Shown here piece by piece: positions 23,776-31,506 of a stretch of 45,037 nucleotides of DNA. The translations under genes and the position numbers were made by a program. This DNA comes from Candidatus Bacteroides intestinipullorum (lineage in GTDB: Bacteria > Bacteroidota > Bacteroidia > Bacteroidales > Bacteroidaceae): the NCBI GenBank assembly GCA_018883785.1, contig JAHLFO010000003.1:1-45037 (forward strand), given 5' to 3'. The notes under the pieces are model-generated. The model was not told where the DNA came from and did no database searches. It saw only the letters and a list, made by a program, of their open reading frames with translations. The first letter of the stretch is position 1. The number at the start of each line of letters is the position of its first letter.

Positions 23776-25113
23776 ATGAGAAAGTTGATTTTAGCTATTA
23801 ATTTGTGGTTGCTGGGCAGTCTTACAGTGTTTGCCCAGCAACCGGCATGGGTCATGTCGCATCCGGTTGAGTCTGATGCTTATGTTGGCATTGGTTTCGC
23901 CGTTTTGGAAGATCCCGACTATATCCAGAAGGCTACTCAAAATGCGCTGAATGATATAGCTATGCAGATTGCCACGCGGATAGAATCGAGCGCTTTCATG
24001 CGCACGGTGGATATAGATGGCAGATCCAAAGAGCTTTTCGAGGACAAAATAAAAAGTTCTGTGGTGTCTTATTTGGAAGGGCAAAAGTTGGTGGATAGTT
24101 ATCAGGATGATCGTAATTACTATGTATACTATTCGTTGGACAAAGCCGCCTATGAACACAGCATTCAGAAACACAAATATGCGGCGATCAGTACAGGATT
24201 AGACTACTACAATAAAGCCCAACAGGCTTTGACTGCCAACAGCTTGGTTACGGCAGTCCAGTTGCTCGGGAAGGGTTTGGAAGCTGTTGCGCCATGGTTG
24301 TTCCTGGATTTGTCCACCACGGTGGACGGGAACCGCTTTGACGTTCCTGTCGAATTGTATAATGCCTATATACGAGCATTCGACGGACTTACAATCACGG
24401 TAAACCAGCTGAATGTGGAAGGCGAGGCATTCAAACCCATAAAGACGCCCATTGCCGGCTGCTTATCCAAGGATGGGACGGTTATACAAAATGTCAAGCT
24501 GAAAGCCGAGTTCGTAGTTGGTGCCGGCCAGATTACTCCGCCAGTGGCAACAGACTATAACGGTACTTCTGAGTTCTATGTGACTAATATCACCTCAAAG
24601 GTACCAGTGCAAGAAATACGGATATCCATCGATGACTCCTTCATTACCGACCTGCCTGCTTCCTATCGGCAGTTGATTAAAAGCCAGTCGTGGCCTTCTG
24701 CCAAGGTGACCATCACTATTGCCCCGCAGCAAGTGACGGCCTACCTTAACGTGAGCAACAGCGACTTGACTTCCTGTGAGAAGCAGATAACCGCCTTACT
24801 GGCTAATCAGCATTTCACCTTGACGGAAGATCCGGACAACGCCACGCTTTTTATCGACCTGTCCACGACGTTGGAGCTGGGGGGAGTGGTTGCCGGTGAC
24901 TTGTATGACCTCAACGAATGCCTGTGCGGGCTTGTGCTTAAAATATACGACAACGAAAGCTCGGTACTCTTGCTGAACTATGTGGTAGACCGGCTTCGTG
25001 TACTCTCGCCTGCCAGCAAGAGCCCGGAACAGACGGAAATGATGTGTGTCCGGGAGTTGATGAAGCGGGTGAAACGTGAATTGCCCAAGCAAATTAAAGG
25101 CTTGGTATTATAG
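23776..25113 (+). CDS. LPP20-like exported protein
   Basis: A 445-residue exported protein. The signal peptide (1-20) ends FAQQ. PAWVMSHPVESDAYVGIGFAVLEDP, followed by the helix KATQNALNDIAMQIATRIESS, matches the LPP20 family start (P-x-W, then Y-x-G-x-G, then an A-rich helix) at about 23-80. The C-terminal 320 residues hold two beta-rich segments and a third domain with DPDNATLFIDLSTTLELG, similar to the LpoB-like pattern. LPP20 was named from a Helicobacter lipoprotein and its role is unclear. There is no lipobox here. It is followed by a 126-bp gap containing repeat hairpins, then another LPP20-like gene. Confidence 0.7.
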   Translation: MRKLILAINLWLLGSLTVFAQQPAWVMSHPVESDAYVGIGFAVLEDPDYIQKATQNALNDIAMQIATRIESSAFMRTVDIDGRSKELFEDKIKSSVVSYLEGQKLVDSYQDDRNYYVYYSLDKAAYEHSIQKHKYAAISTGLDYYNKAQQALTANSLVTAVQLLGKGLEAVAPWLFLDLSTTVDGNRFDVPVELYNAYIRAFDGLTITVNQLNVEGEAFKPIKTPIAGCLSKDGTVIQNVKLKAEFVVGAGQITPPVATDYNGTSEFYVTNITSKVPVQEIRISIDDSFITDLPASYRQLIKSQSWPSAKVTITIAPQQVTAYLNVSNSDLTSCEKQITALLANQHFTLTEDPDNATLFIDLSTTLELGGVVAGDLYDLNECLCGLVLKIYDNESSVLLLNYVVDRLRVLSPASKSPEQTEMMCVRELMKRVKRELPKQIKGLVL

Positions 25114-25239
25114 CAGTCTCTCTCTTCCATAATGAGGGAGAGGAGGTTGGTCTAAATTACATTTATAGTTAATCAGATGCTCTGAATTCCTCCTCTTTAG
25201 GGGAGGTGGGGAGGGCTTTTAAAACATACATTGAACATC
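25114..25239. repeat. Two purine-rich hairpin repeats between LPP20-like genes
   Basis: CTCTCTCTTCCATAATGAGG, followed by GAGAGGAGGTTGG (from about 25120), and CCTCCTCTTTAGGGGAGG, followed by TGGGGAGGG (about 25190), are related imperfect hairpins about 70 bp apart. They look like short dispersed intergenic elements. They could separate expression of the last gene. Confidence 0.45.
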
Positions 25240-25785
25240 ATGAAACAAGGTTTTTATTCGCTGACAGTACTCTTGTCGGTCCTGCTCTTTGCCGCATCGT
25301 GCAAATCGTCCAAAGACCTGGTGAAGAAATCACCAGTGGACACGTATATTCAGCCCTGTTCCGATTTGGCTCAATCAGATACTATCCTGAGGGCTTGGGC
25401 CATGGGACGTTCCGACTCCGAAACGACGGCACGGAAGAAAGCATTGACTATGGCATACGCGGACTTGGCCGGCATGTTGGAAAAGACGGTAGGATCCATG
25501 GTCGAAGAATATAGCACCATATTGTCCGAAGGTCGACAAGGTGCATCTCGGGAACTCTTGTTGCAGAAAACTATTACGACGAGCAACAAAGTGGTCAAAG
25601 ACGCTAGAATTGTTTGCGACCAATGGGCCAATGATGAGGCCAGTGGGCAATATACGAACTATATTGTGGTGGAGATCCATCCCGATACTTATGTTCGTAT
25701 GCTGAGCGATGAGATGAAGAAAACGGGGACTTCTGTGGACGATACACTTTTGAAAGAGTTGTTCATCAAGCATATCCATCAATAA
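25240..25785 (+). CDS. LPP20-like lipoprotein
   Basis: A 181-residue lipoprotein. The ATG at 25240 gives a hydrophobic leader ending in the lipobox FAASC, with lipidated Cys21. The body has the LPP20-like pattern [30 protein letters not shown], which is a G-x-G-like turn followed by an alanine-rich helix, and ends with strand-rich [17 protein letters not shown]. It is probably anchored in the inner leaflet of the outer membrane. It ends the block of nine co-directional genes. Its last 20 nt overlap the end of the convergent lolD-like gene, and no terminator is visible between them. Confidence 0.78.
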   Translation: MKQGFYSLTVLLSVLLFAASCKSSKDLVKKSPVDTYIQPCSDLAQSDTILRAWAMGRSDSETTARKKALTMAYADLAGMLEKTVGSMVEEYSTILSEGRQGASRELLLQKTITTSNKVVKDARIVCDQWANDEASGQYTNYIVVEIHPDTYVRMLSDEMKKTGTSVDDTLLKELFIKHIHQ

Positions 25786-26425
25786 CCCCGTCCACCAGCC
25801 GTATTGTACGATCCGTCAACCGCGCCAGCCCTTCGTCGTGCGTGACGATGACGAATGTCTGCCCCAGTTCGCGGCGCAGGTCGAAGAACAATTGGTGAAG
25901 CTCCTCCTTGTGGCGCGTGTCCAGGCTGCCTGATGGTTCGTCGGCCAAAACAACCGACGGGTGGTTTATTAGTGCCCTGGCCACCGCCACGCGCTGCTTC
26001 TCGCCGCCGGACAACTCGTTGGGCTTGTGGGCGGCGCGTCCGGCCAGTCCCAAGAGGGCGAGCATGTCCGTGGCATCCTTGCGTGCTTCTTGTGTCCCGT
26101 GCCCGGCGATGAGGGCGGGGATCATCACGTTTTCCAGTGCCGTGAATTCCGGCAAGAGCTGATGGAACTGAAACACAAAGCCGATGTGGCGGTTGCGGAA
26201 GGCGGACAATTCGCGCTCTTTCATCCGTTGCACGGGTGTCCCATCAATGAGGACTGTGCCAGTATCTGGACGATCCAATGTGCCCATGATTTGCAGCAGA
26301 GTGGTCTTGCCTGCGCCGCTGGGGCCGACGATGCTCACCACTTCGCCCCGTGCTACCTCCAGGCTGATGCCCCGCAGGACTTGCAGGGAGCCAAAACTCT
26401 TGGTTATATCTTGCAGTTGTATCAT
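25766..26425 (-). CDS. LolD-like ABC transporter ATP-binding protein
   Basis: A 219-residue ATPase of the LolD/MacB/FtsE class. Walker [10 protein letters not shown] is at 34-42, the Q-loop [12 protein letters not shown] around Gln86, the signature LSGGE at 138-142, and Walker B VVLADEP at 158-164 with Glu163. The start at 26425 is the first ATG giving the family N-terminus; upstream codons overlap the preceding gene region. LolD drives release of outer-membrane lipoproteins by LolCE, but no permease is next to it, so it pairs with a partner encoded elsewhere. It is third in an apparent antiporter-tcdA-lolD operon, 20 nt after tcdA. Confidence 0.85.
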   Translation of the reverse strand: MIQLQDITKSFGSLQVLRGISLEVARGEVVSIVGPSGAGKTTLLQIMGTLDRPDTGTVLIDGTPVQRMKERELSAFRNRHIGFVFQFHQLLPEFTALENVMIPALIAGHGTQEARKDATDMLALLGLAGRAAHKPNELSGGEKQRVAVARALINHPSVVLADEPSGSLDTRHKEELHQLFFDLRRELGQTFVIVTHDEGLARLTDRTIRLVDGVIDGYA

Positions 26426-26445
26426 CTTGTCTTCTTCTCTACGTT

Positions 26446-27159
26446 TCAGATTCTTTTGATTACATACTCTGCCAGGTAGCAGCCAAAGACGGCCGGCATG
26501 TAGCTCACGGTACCGCATGTGGACTTCTTGTTCTGCTCATCGTCGGTCAGCATCACTGCCCGCTGGTCTGCTTGCTCGGCGCTGAATACCACGGGTATCT
26601 TGTGGCGCACACCCATCTTCTGTAGTCGTTTGCGTACCGCTTTGCTCAGGCCGCAGTGGTACGTGTCCCACAGGTCGGCGAAGCGGATTTGTGTGATGTC
26701 GCTCTTGGCACCTGCGCCCATGCTGCATACAATCTTGAGGCGGCGGCGCAGACTCTCGGCAATCAGGTGGCATTTGGGTGCCAAGGTGTCGATGGCATCT
26801 ACCACAAAGTCGTATGTCGCAGCGTCCAGTAAGGCGGGAATGTCGTCATCCTTCAGGAATACGGGATGCACGTCCAGCTCCACCTCCGGGTTGATGTCGC
26901 GGAAGCGGGCGGCCAATACCTCGGCCTTGGGTTGCCCCAGTGTGGAGTGCAGGGCAGGTAGTTGGCGGTTGAGGTTGGTGGGCTGCACGGTGTCGGCGTC
27001 TACCAGGGTCAGTCGGCCTACTCCGGCACGGCACAGCATCTCGGCGGCGTAGGCGCCTACACCACCCAAGCCCACTACCAGCACATGTGCCCGGCAGAGG
27101 CGTTCTGTCTTTTCTTCACCCAGCAAGAGGCGGGTACGTTGTTGCCAGTCTTCAGTCAT
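26446..27159 (-). CDS. tcdA: tRNA threonylcarbamoyladenosine dehydratase (TcdA, ThiF/MoeB-like)
   Basis: A 237-residue E1-like adenylating enzyme. The nucleotide-binding GLGGVG is at 30-35, followed by VDADTV with Asp54 and NLNRQ at 62-66. Other family marks are [22 protein letters not shown] and the TCGTVSYMP segment near the C-terminus. It converts t6A37 of ANN-decoding tRNAs to the cyclic ct6A form using ATP. The start at 27159 follows the antiporter stop by 1 nt, so translation is probably coupled. A longer ORF upstream in frame is out-of-frame antiporter sequence and is discarded. Confidence 0.9.
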   Translation of the reverse strand: MTEDWQQRTRLLLGEEKTERLCRAHVLVVGLGGVGAYAAEMLCRAGVGRLTLVDADTVQPTNLNRQLPALHSTLGQPKAEVLAARFRDINPEVELDVHPVFLKDDDIPALLDAATYDFVVDAIDTLAPKCHLIAESLRRRLKIVCSMGAGAKSDITQIRFADLWDTYHCGLSKAVRKRLQKMGVRHKIPVVFSAEQADQRAVMLTDDEQNKKSTCGTVSYMPAVFGCYLAEYVIKRI

Positions 27160-27160
27160 T

Positions 27161-29296
27161 TCAGTTGTCTTTTTTGAACCATTTATAGAACCAGCGGCCC
27201 ACTTTCTCGTAGTGTTGGCTTTCGTTGTTGCCCTGTGGGTTGGCAAAGGAGATGGCTTCTTGGGGTTCGCCGATCTGATCGGGGTAGAGCACGATGAGGC
27301 TGTTGTTGCTGAAGTATTTGCCCAGCTGTCCCGGCAGGCGTTCAAACGAACTGTCGTAGGAGATGGAGCCGCGGCGAGCGCTGATGACCACCAGCAGATG
27401 GTCGTAGTTGACCTGCCCCGTCAGCAGCAGCAGGTCGTCCCAGTCGTCCAGGAGCGAGTATTCGGCCATCGTGTCGCTATGCTTCTTGCGTACCAAGGCC
27501 TGTAGCAAGCGGGTGGTCTGTTCGTTGGCAAAGAAGTGTACGCGACAGTTTAGCGTGGCACCCATGCGGCAGAAATGTTCTACCCACTTCTGGAAGCCTG
27601 CTTCATATTCCGCCTTGGGTGGTACGGCGATGACGATGCGGCGCAGGGTGTTGAGTGGCATCAGGAAGCGCGCCACCATCACTTCGCGGTGCAGTCCTTT
27701 CAGCAGGCTTTCGGTCAGCTTGCCGAAGTAGGAGTCCATCAGGTTCACCTTATAGTGCAGGCCGATGATGAGGTCGGTAATGTCATATTCGCGTGCCGTG
27801 TGTATGATACCCGCCGCGATGTTCAGGTCGTAGCGGCTGATGCACTGCAGGTTAATGCCCGCCGAGGCGGCGATTTTGGCCGCCCGCTCCAGTTGGCGTT
27901 TGCCTTGCAATTCTAGCCGGTCGGTCTCGGTATGGTCATTGATGACGCTTAACGCCACCAGATTGTCTTTCTGTTTGGGGTCACGGATGATGAGGGAGAG
28001 GCTTATCAAATAGTCCAGTGTGGCGGGATTGGCCACGGGAATCAGGATTTTCTCCGGCACGCGTGCGGCATCGCCTTCTTCCGGGTGTGCCTCGTCCATG
28101 GCTACGCGCCGTGCCGCCCGTTCGGTGATGAAGGAACTGACTACGCAGGTCACCAGGATCAGTAGTACCGTGCCGTTCAGTACATCCTCGTTCAGCAGGC
28201 GTTCACCGTTGGGCTGTATCAGGTTGTAGCCCACCAGTACCGCCGCCAGCGTGGCTGCTGCCTGTGCGTTGCTCAAGCCGAACATCAGCTCGCGTTCCAC
28301 GGCCGACATACGGTATAACTTCTGCGTCAGCCACGAGGCTACCCATTTGCCCGCCAAGGCTACGACAATCATCACGCCGGCTACCTTCAGCGCATCGCCT
28401 CCGCCGAAGATGACGTGGATGTCTATCAACATGCCCACGCCGATCAGGAAGTAGGGGATGAACAAGGCGTTGCCCACGAATTCCAGGTGGCTCATCAGGG
28501 GGGATACGTGCGGGATGAGGCGGTTCAGCACCAAGCCCACGAGGAATGCGCCCAGAATGCCTTCCATACCGATGAACTCCATCAGTCCCGCACCGAGGAA
28601 CACCATGGCCAGTACGAAGATGAATTGCATCACGTTATCGTCATACCGCCGGAAGAACCATCGCCCGATGCGGGGGAAGAGTTGCATGATGAGTGTTCCT
28701 AATACCACGACTTTTACCACTAACCATAGCCAGAACAGGCCACCCCCCTCACCCTTGAACAGTCCGCTGATGACTGCCAACACCAGCAGGGTCAGCGTGT
28801 CTGTCACCGCAGTGCCTCCTACGGCGATGCTGACGCTGCGATGGCGCGAGATGCCGTAGCGGATGACTATGGGATAAGCCACCAGCGTGTGCGACGCATA
28901 CATGCTGGCCAGCAGGATGGATGTCAGCAGGCTGTACTTCAACAGCCACATGTTGGTCACCATGCCGATGCCGATGGGAATGATGAAGGCCAGCAAACCC
29001 AGCGTGATCGCCTTGCCGCGGTTCTTCTTGAAGTCGGACATGTTCATTTCCAAGCCAGCCAGGAACATGATGTAGTAAACGCCCACCTTGCCGAACAACT
29101 CGAAACTGCTGTCCCGCGCCAGGATGTTCAGTCCGTGTTCGCCGATGACCAGTCCGGCCAGGATCATGCCGATGATGTGCGGGATGCGCAGCTTGTTCAG
29201 CAGAATAGGGGCGAACAGGATGATGAGCAATACCAGGAGAAATATCCAGGTAGGATCTGTGATGGGCAGTTGCAAATTGAAGTGGAACAAGTCCAT
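27161..29296 (-). CDS. CPA2-type cation:proton antiporter with C-terminal UspA-like domain
   Basis: A 711-residue membrane protein. The ATG at 29296 is chosen; a GTG at 29302 is in frame. The Na+/H+ exchanger domain (about 10-410, 12-13 TM helices) has HIIGMILAGLVIGEHGLNIL, MFLAGLEMN and GTAVTDTLTLLV. The last 280 residues are soluble and alpha/beta (EKILIPVANPATLDYLISLSL, VALSVINDHTETDR), like one or two universal stress protein folds that may bind nucleotide and gate transport. CPA2 members exchange K+ or Na+ for H+. It is first in the operon with tcdA. Confidence 0.87.
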   Translation of the reverse strand: MDLFHFNLQLPITDPTWIFLLVLLIILFAPILLNKLRIPHIIGMILAGLVIGEHGLNILARDSSFELFGKVGVYYIMFLAGLEMNMSDFKKNRGKAITLGLLAFIIPIGIGMVTNMWLLKYSLLTSILLASMYASHTLVAYPIVIRYGISRHRSVSIAVGGTAVTDTLTLLVLAVISGLFKGEGGGLFWLWLVVKVVVLGTLIMQLFPRIGRWFFRRYDDNVMQFIFVLAMVFLGAGLMEFIGMEGILGAFLVGLVLNRLIPHVSPLMSHLEFVGNALFIPYFLIGVGMLIDIHVIFGGGDALKVAGVMIVVALAGKWVASWLTQKLYRMSAVERELMFGLSNAQAAATLAAVLVGYNLIQPNGERLLNEDVLNGTVLLILVTCVVSSFITERAARRVAMDEAHPEEGDAARVPEKILIPVANPATLDYLISLSLIIRDPKQKDNLVALSVINDHTETDRLELQGKRQLERAAKIAASAGINLQCISRYDLNIAAGIIHTAREYDITDLIIGLHYKVNLMDSYFGKLTESLLKGLHREVMVARFLMPLNTLRRIVIAVPPKAEYEAGFQKWVEHFCRMGATLNCRVHFFANEQTTRLLQALVRKKHSDTMAEYSLLDDWDDLLLLTGQVNYDHLLVVISARRGSISYDSSFERLPGQLGKYFSNNSLIVLYPDQIGEPQEAISFANPQGNNESQHYEKVGRWFYKWFKKDN

Positions 29297-29376
29297 GGGC
29301 ACGGGAGATTAGGTTTCAGTGTGCAAAATAACGAAAAACTTTTCACTTGGAGAAGCCGTCTTCGTGCATTTTATTG

Positions 29377-29384
29377 TAAATTTG
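29377..29384 (+). promoter_or_regulatory. -7 element for asd
   Basis: TAAATTTG lies 66 nt before the asd ATG and divergent from the antiporter gene. Confidence 0.55.
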
Positions 29385-29450
29385 CGCCCGAAAAGAGACT
29401 TAGACATACATTATATCCGTATTATCAAACATCTTAAAAGCAAAAAGACA

Positions 29451-30458
29451 ATGAAAGTAGCGATTGTGGGAGCAAGCGGAGCCGTGGGACAAGAGTTCCT
29501 GCGCGTGCTCGATGAAAGGAATTTTCCGTTGGACGAACTGGTATTGTTCGGATCCAAACGCAGTGCCGGGACGAAGTACACCTTCCGGGGCAAAGAAATC
29601 GAGGTGAAACTCCTGCAACACAATGATGACTTCAAGGGCGTGGACATCGCCTTCACGTCGGCCGGTGCAGGCACCTCCAAAGAATTTGCAGAGACCATTA
29701 CGAAATATGGCGCGGTGATGATAGACAACTCCAGTGCTTTCCGTATGGATGACGATGTGCCCCTCGTGGTACCCGAAGTCAATGCTGCCGACGCCAAGGA
29801 TCGCCCGCGCGGCATCATCGCCAACCCCAACTGCACCACCATCCAAATGGTAGTGGCCTTGAAAGCCATTGAGCAACTGAGCCATATCAAGGTGGTGCAC
29901 GTCTCCACCTACCAGGCCGCCAGCGGTGCTGGTGCCGCTGCCATGCAGGAGCTGTACGAGCAATATCGCCAAGTGTTGGCCGGTGAGCCTGTCACGGTGG
30001 AGAAGTTCGCCTACCAGTTGGCTTTCAACCTCATCCCGCAGATTGACGTCTTCACGGACAACGGCTATACCAAGGAGGAGATGAAGATGTACAACGAGAC
30101 GCGCAAAATCATGCACAGCGATGTCCGCGTCAGTGCCACCTGTGTTCGTGTGCCTGCCCTGCGCTCACACTCGGAGAGCATCTGGGTGGAGACCGAGCGT
30201 CCCATATCTGTGGAAGAAGCCCGTGAAGCTTTTGCCAAGGGTGAAGGTCTGGTCCTGATGGACAACCCCGCCGAGAAGGAATATCCCATGCCCCTCTTTC
30301 TGGCCGGCAAAGATCCCGTCTACGTAGGCCGCATCCGCAAGGACCTGGCCAACGACAACGGTTTGACGTTTTGGATTGTGGGCGACCAGATCAAGAAAGG
30401 TGCGGCGCTGAATGCCGTGCAGATTGCGGAGTACCTGATCAAGGAGAAGGATATCTAA
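29451..30458 (+). CDS. asd: Aspartate-semialdehyde dehydrogenase
   Basis: A 335-residue NADP-dependent enzyme that reduces aspartyl phosphate to aspartate semialdehyde, the branch point to lysine/diaminopimelate, threonine and methionine. The NADP-binding GASGAVGQ is at 7-14. The nucleophile is Cys128 in [21 protein letters not shown] and the catalytic-His region [10 protein letters not shown] follow. Length is standard. The longer ORF from 29319 is rejected because the conserved N-terminus starts exactly at 29451. It is a single gene with a strong terminator downstream. Confidence 0.96.
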   Translation: MKVAIVGASGAVGQEFLRVLDERNFPLDELVLFGSKRSAGTKYTFRGKEIEVKLLQHNDDFKGVDIAFTSAGAGTSKEFAETITKYGAVMIDNSSAFRMDDDVPLVVPEVNAADAKDRPRGIIANPNCTTIQMVVALKAIEQLSHIKVVHVSTYQAASGAGAAAMQELYEQYRQVLAGEPVTVEKFAYQLAFNLIPQIDVFTDNGYTKEEMKMYNETRKIMHSDVRVSATCVRVPALRSHSESIWVETERPISVEEAREAFAKGEGLVLMDNPAEKEYPMPLFLAGKDPVYVGRIRKDLANDNGLTFWIVGDQIKKGAALNAVQIAEYLIKEKDI

Positions 30459-30490
30459 GCAGGGAATGAGTTAGTCTCGCAAGAAAAAAC

Positions 30491-30527
30491 GTGGATGATG
30501 CTCCTGGCCAATGGATGCATCATCCAC
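30491..30527. terminator. Bidirectional terminator hairpin
   Basis: GTGGATGATGC (30491-30501) pairs perfectly with GCATCATCCAC (30517-30527). It is followed by ATTTTTT on + and by a T run (from the A run 30483-30489) on -. It serves asd and the convergent PorV-like gene. Confidence 0.85.
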
Positions 30528-30558
30528 ATTTTTTATGTGCAATGTATAGCGAAGATAA

Positions 30559-31491
30559 TCAGAACATGAATCCTAAGGAAATCAAGGTCTGCGTTACTTC
30601 ATTGTCTCCCAAGCCGCGTATGTGGGCTGCATTGACGCTGAACTGTTGGAATGCGATTCCTGCTCCGACACTGTAGCGGCTATAATCATGTTCGGCATAC
30701 GTGTAACCGCCTCGTATGGAAATCAAATCAAACAAGGTATATTCTGCGCCGACATTGCCGGTAAACATGGCTGCATTCTGGGGGTAGCAGTAATATTGGG
30801 CTGCCAACGAGAGATTTAAGCGATGTTGTTCACTGAATTTCAATCCGACTTCACCACCTCCGCCATAGTTGGCCGGTAACTTTGCATCCAGGTACTGAGG
30901 GCCATAATCCAGTTCGGGACCTAATGCAGCCGCATTGATGCCCACTACATAATTCCCGTCAATACCTCCTTCAAATTGGTTTCGATAATAGATTCCAGCA
31001 TTGAAGGCTACAGTGCTGGCCTCTTCCACGACCTTGCTGTGGATGTAGGAAACGCCTACTGTGGCCGAAAAATGATCCCAAAAGCGGTATGAATAGTTCG
31101 CATCCAGCGTCCAGTCTCCCGGTTTCAGTTCCTGATTGTTATCCAGAGGGATGTTGTAACCGCCCAAATACCGGAATCCTACTTGTACTCCGTGATTCCC
31201 AAAGCGGCGTCCTGCCGATACGCCATAGAACATAAGTCGTCCGATGTCATCATCAGCCGAAGGAAAAATTTGCGTGGCTGCCGAGACTGCCCATTTCTTA
31301 TCCTTATAAAGCAGGGTGGTAGGGTTCGCATAGAGCCCCATGGTAGCTGCTTCGCCATATTGGTTGCCTCCCATGGCAGCGGTGCGTGCGTCGGGATTGA
31401 TTTCCAAGATAGGTAATGAACGGCTGCTTTGTCCGTTGGCCAATAGGGGCACTGCCAGTAAGATACCCATCAGTATAGTCTTCATTTTCAT
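30559..31491 (-). CDS. PorV/PorQ-like outer-membrane beta-barrel protein
   Basis: A 310-residue exported protein with a signal peptide at about 1-20 (ending ANGQ). The mature N-terminus LEINPDARTAAMGGNQYGEAA is the hallmark of the PorV/PorQ family of FadL-like barrels (P-D-A-R, then M-G, then NP-T). The rest alternates as amphipathic strands ending in an aromatic terminal strand (ISLGFMF). PorV shuttles type IX secretion cargo at the outer membrane, and PorQ is in the same attachment complex. It begins 15 nt after a protease gene that encodes a T9SS sorting domain, so a cargo-specific role is plausible. Confidence 0.8.
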   Translation of the reverse strand: MKMKTILMGILLAVPLLANGQSSRSLPILEINPDARTAAMGGNQYGEAATMGLYANPTTLLYKDKKWAVSAATQIFPSADDDIGRLMFYGVSAGRRFGNHGVQVGFRYLGGYNIPLDNNQELKPGDWTLDANYSYRFWDHFSATVGVSYIHSKVVEEASTVAFNAGIYYRNQFEGGIDGNYVVGINAAALGPELDYGPQYLDAKLPANYGGGGEVGLKFSEQHRLNLSLAAQYYCYPQNAAMFTGNVGAEYTLFDLISIRGGYTYAEHDYSRYSVGAGIAFQQFSVNAAHIRGLGDNEVTQTLISLGFMF

Positions 31492-31506
31492 AATTGAAAT
31501 TTCTTC

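Noticed and set aside
26426..26518. N-terminal extension of the LolD-like protein
   Set aside because: The extra 31 residues fall in the end of tcdA and do not resemble the family; the ATG at 26425 begins the conserved ATPase.
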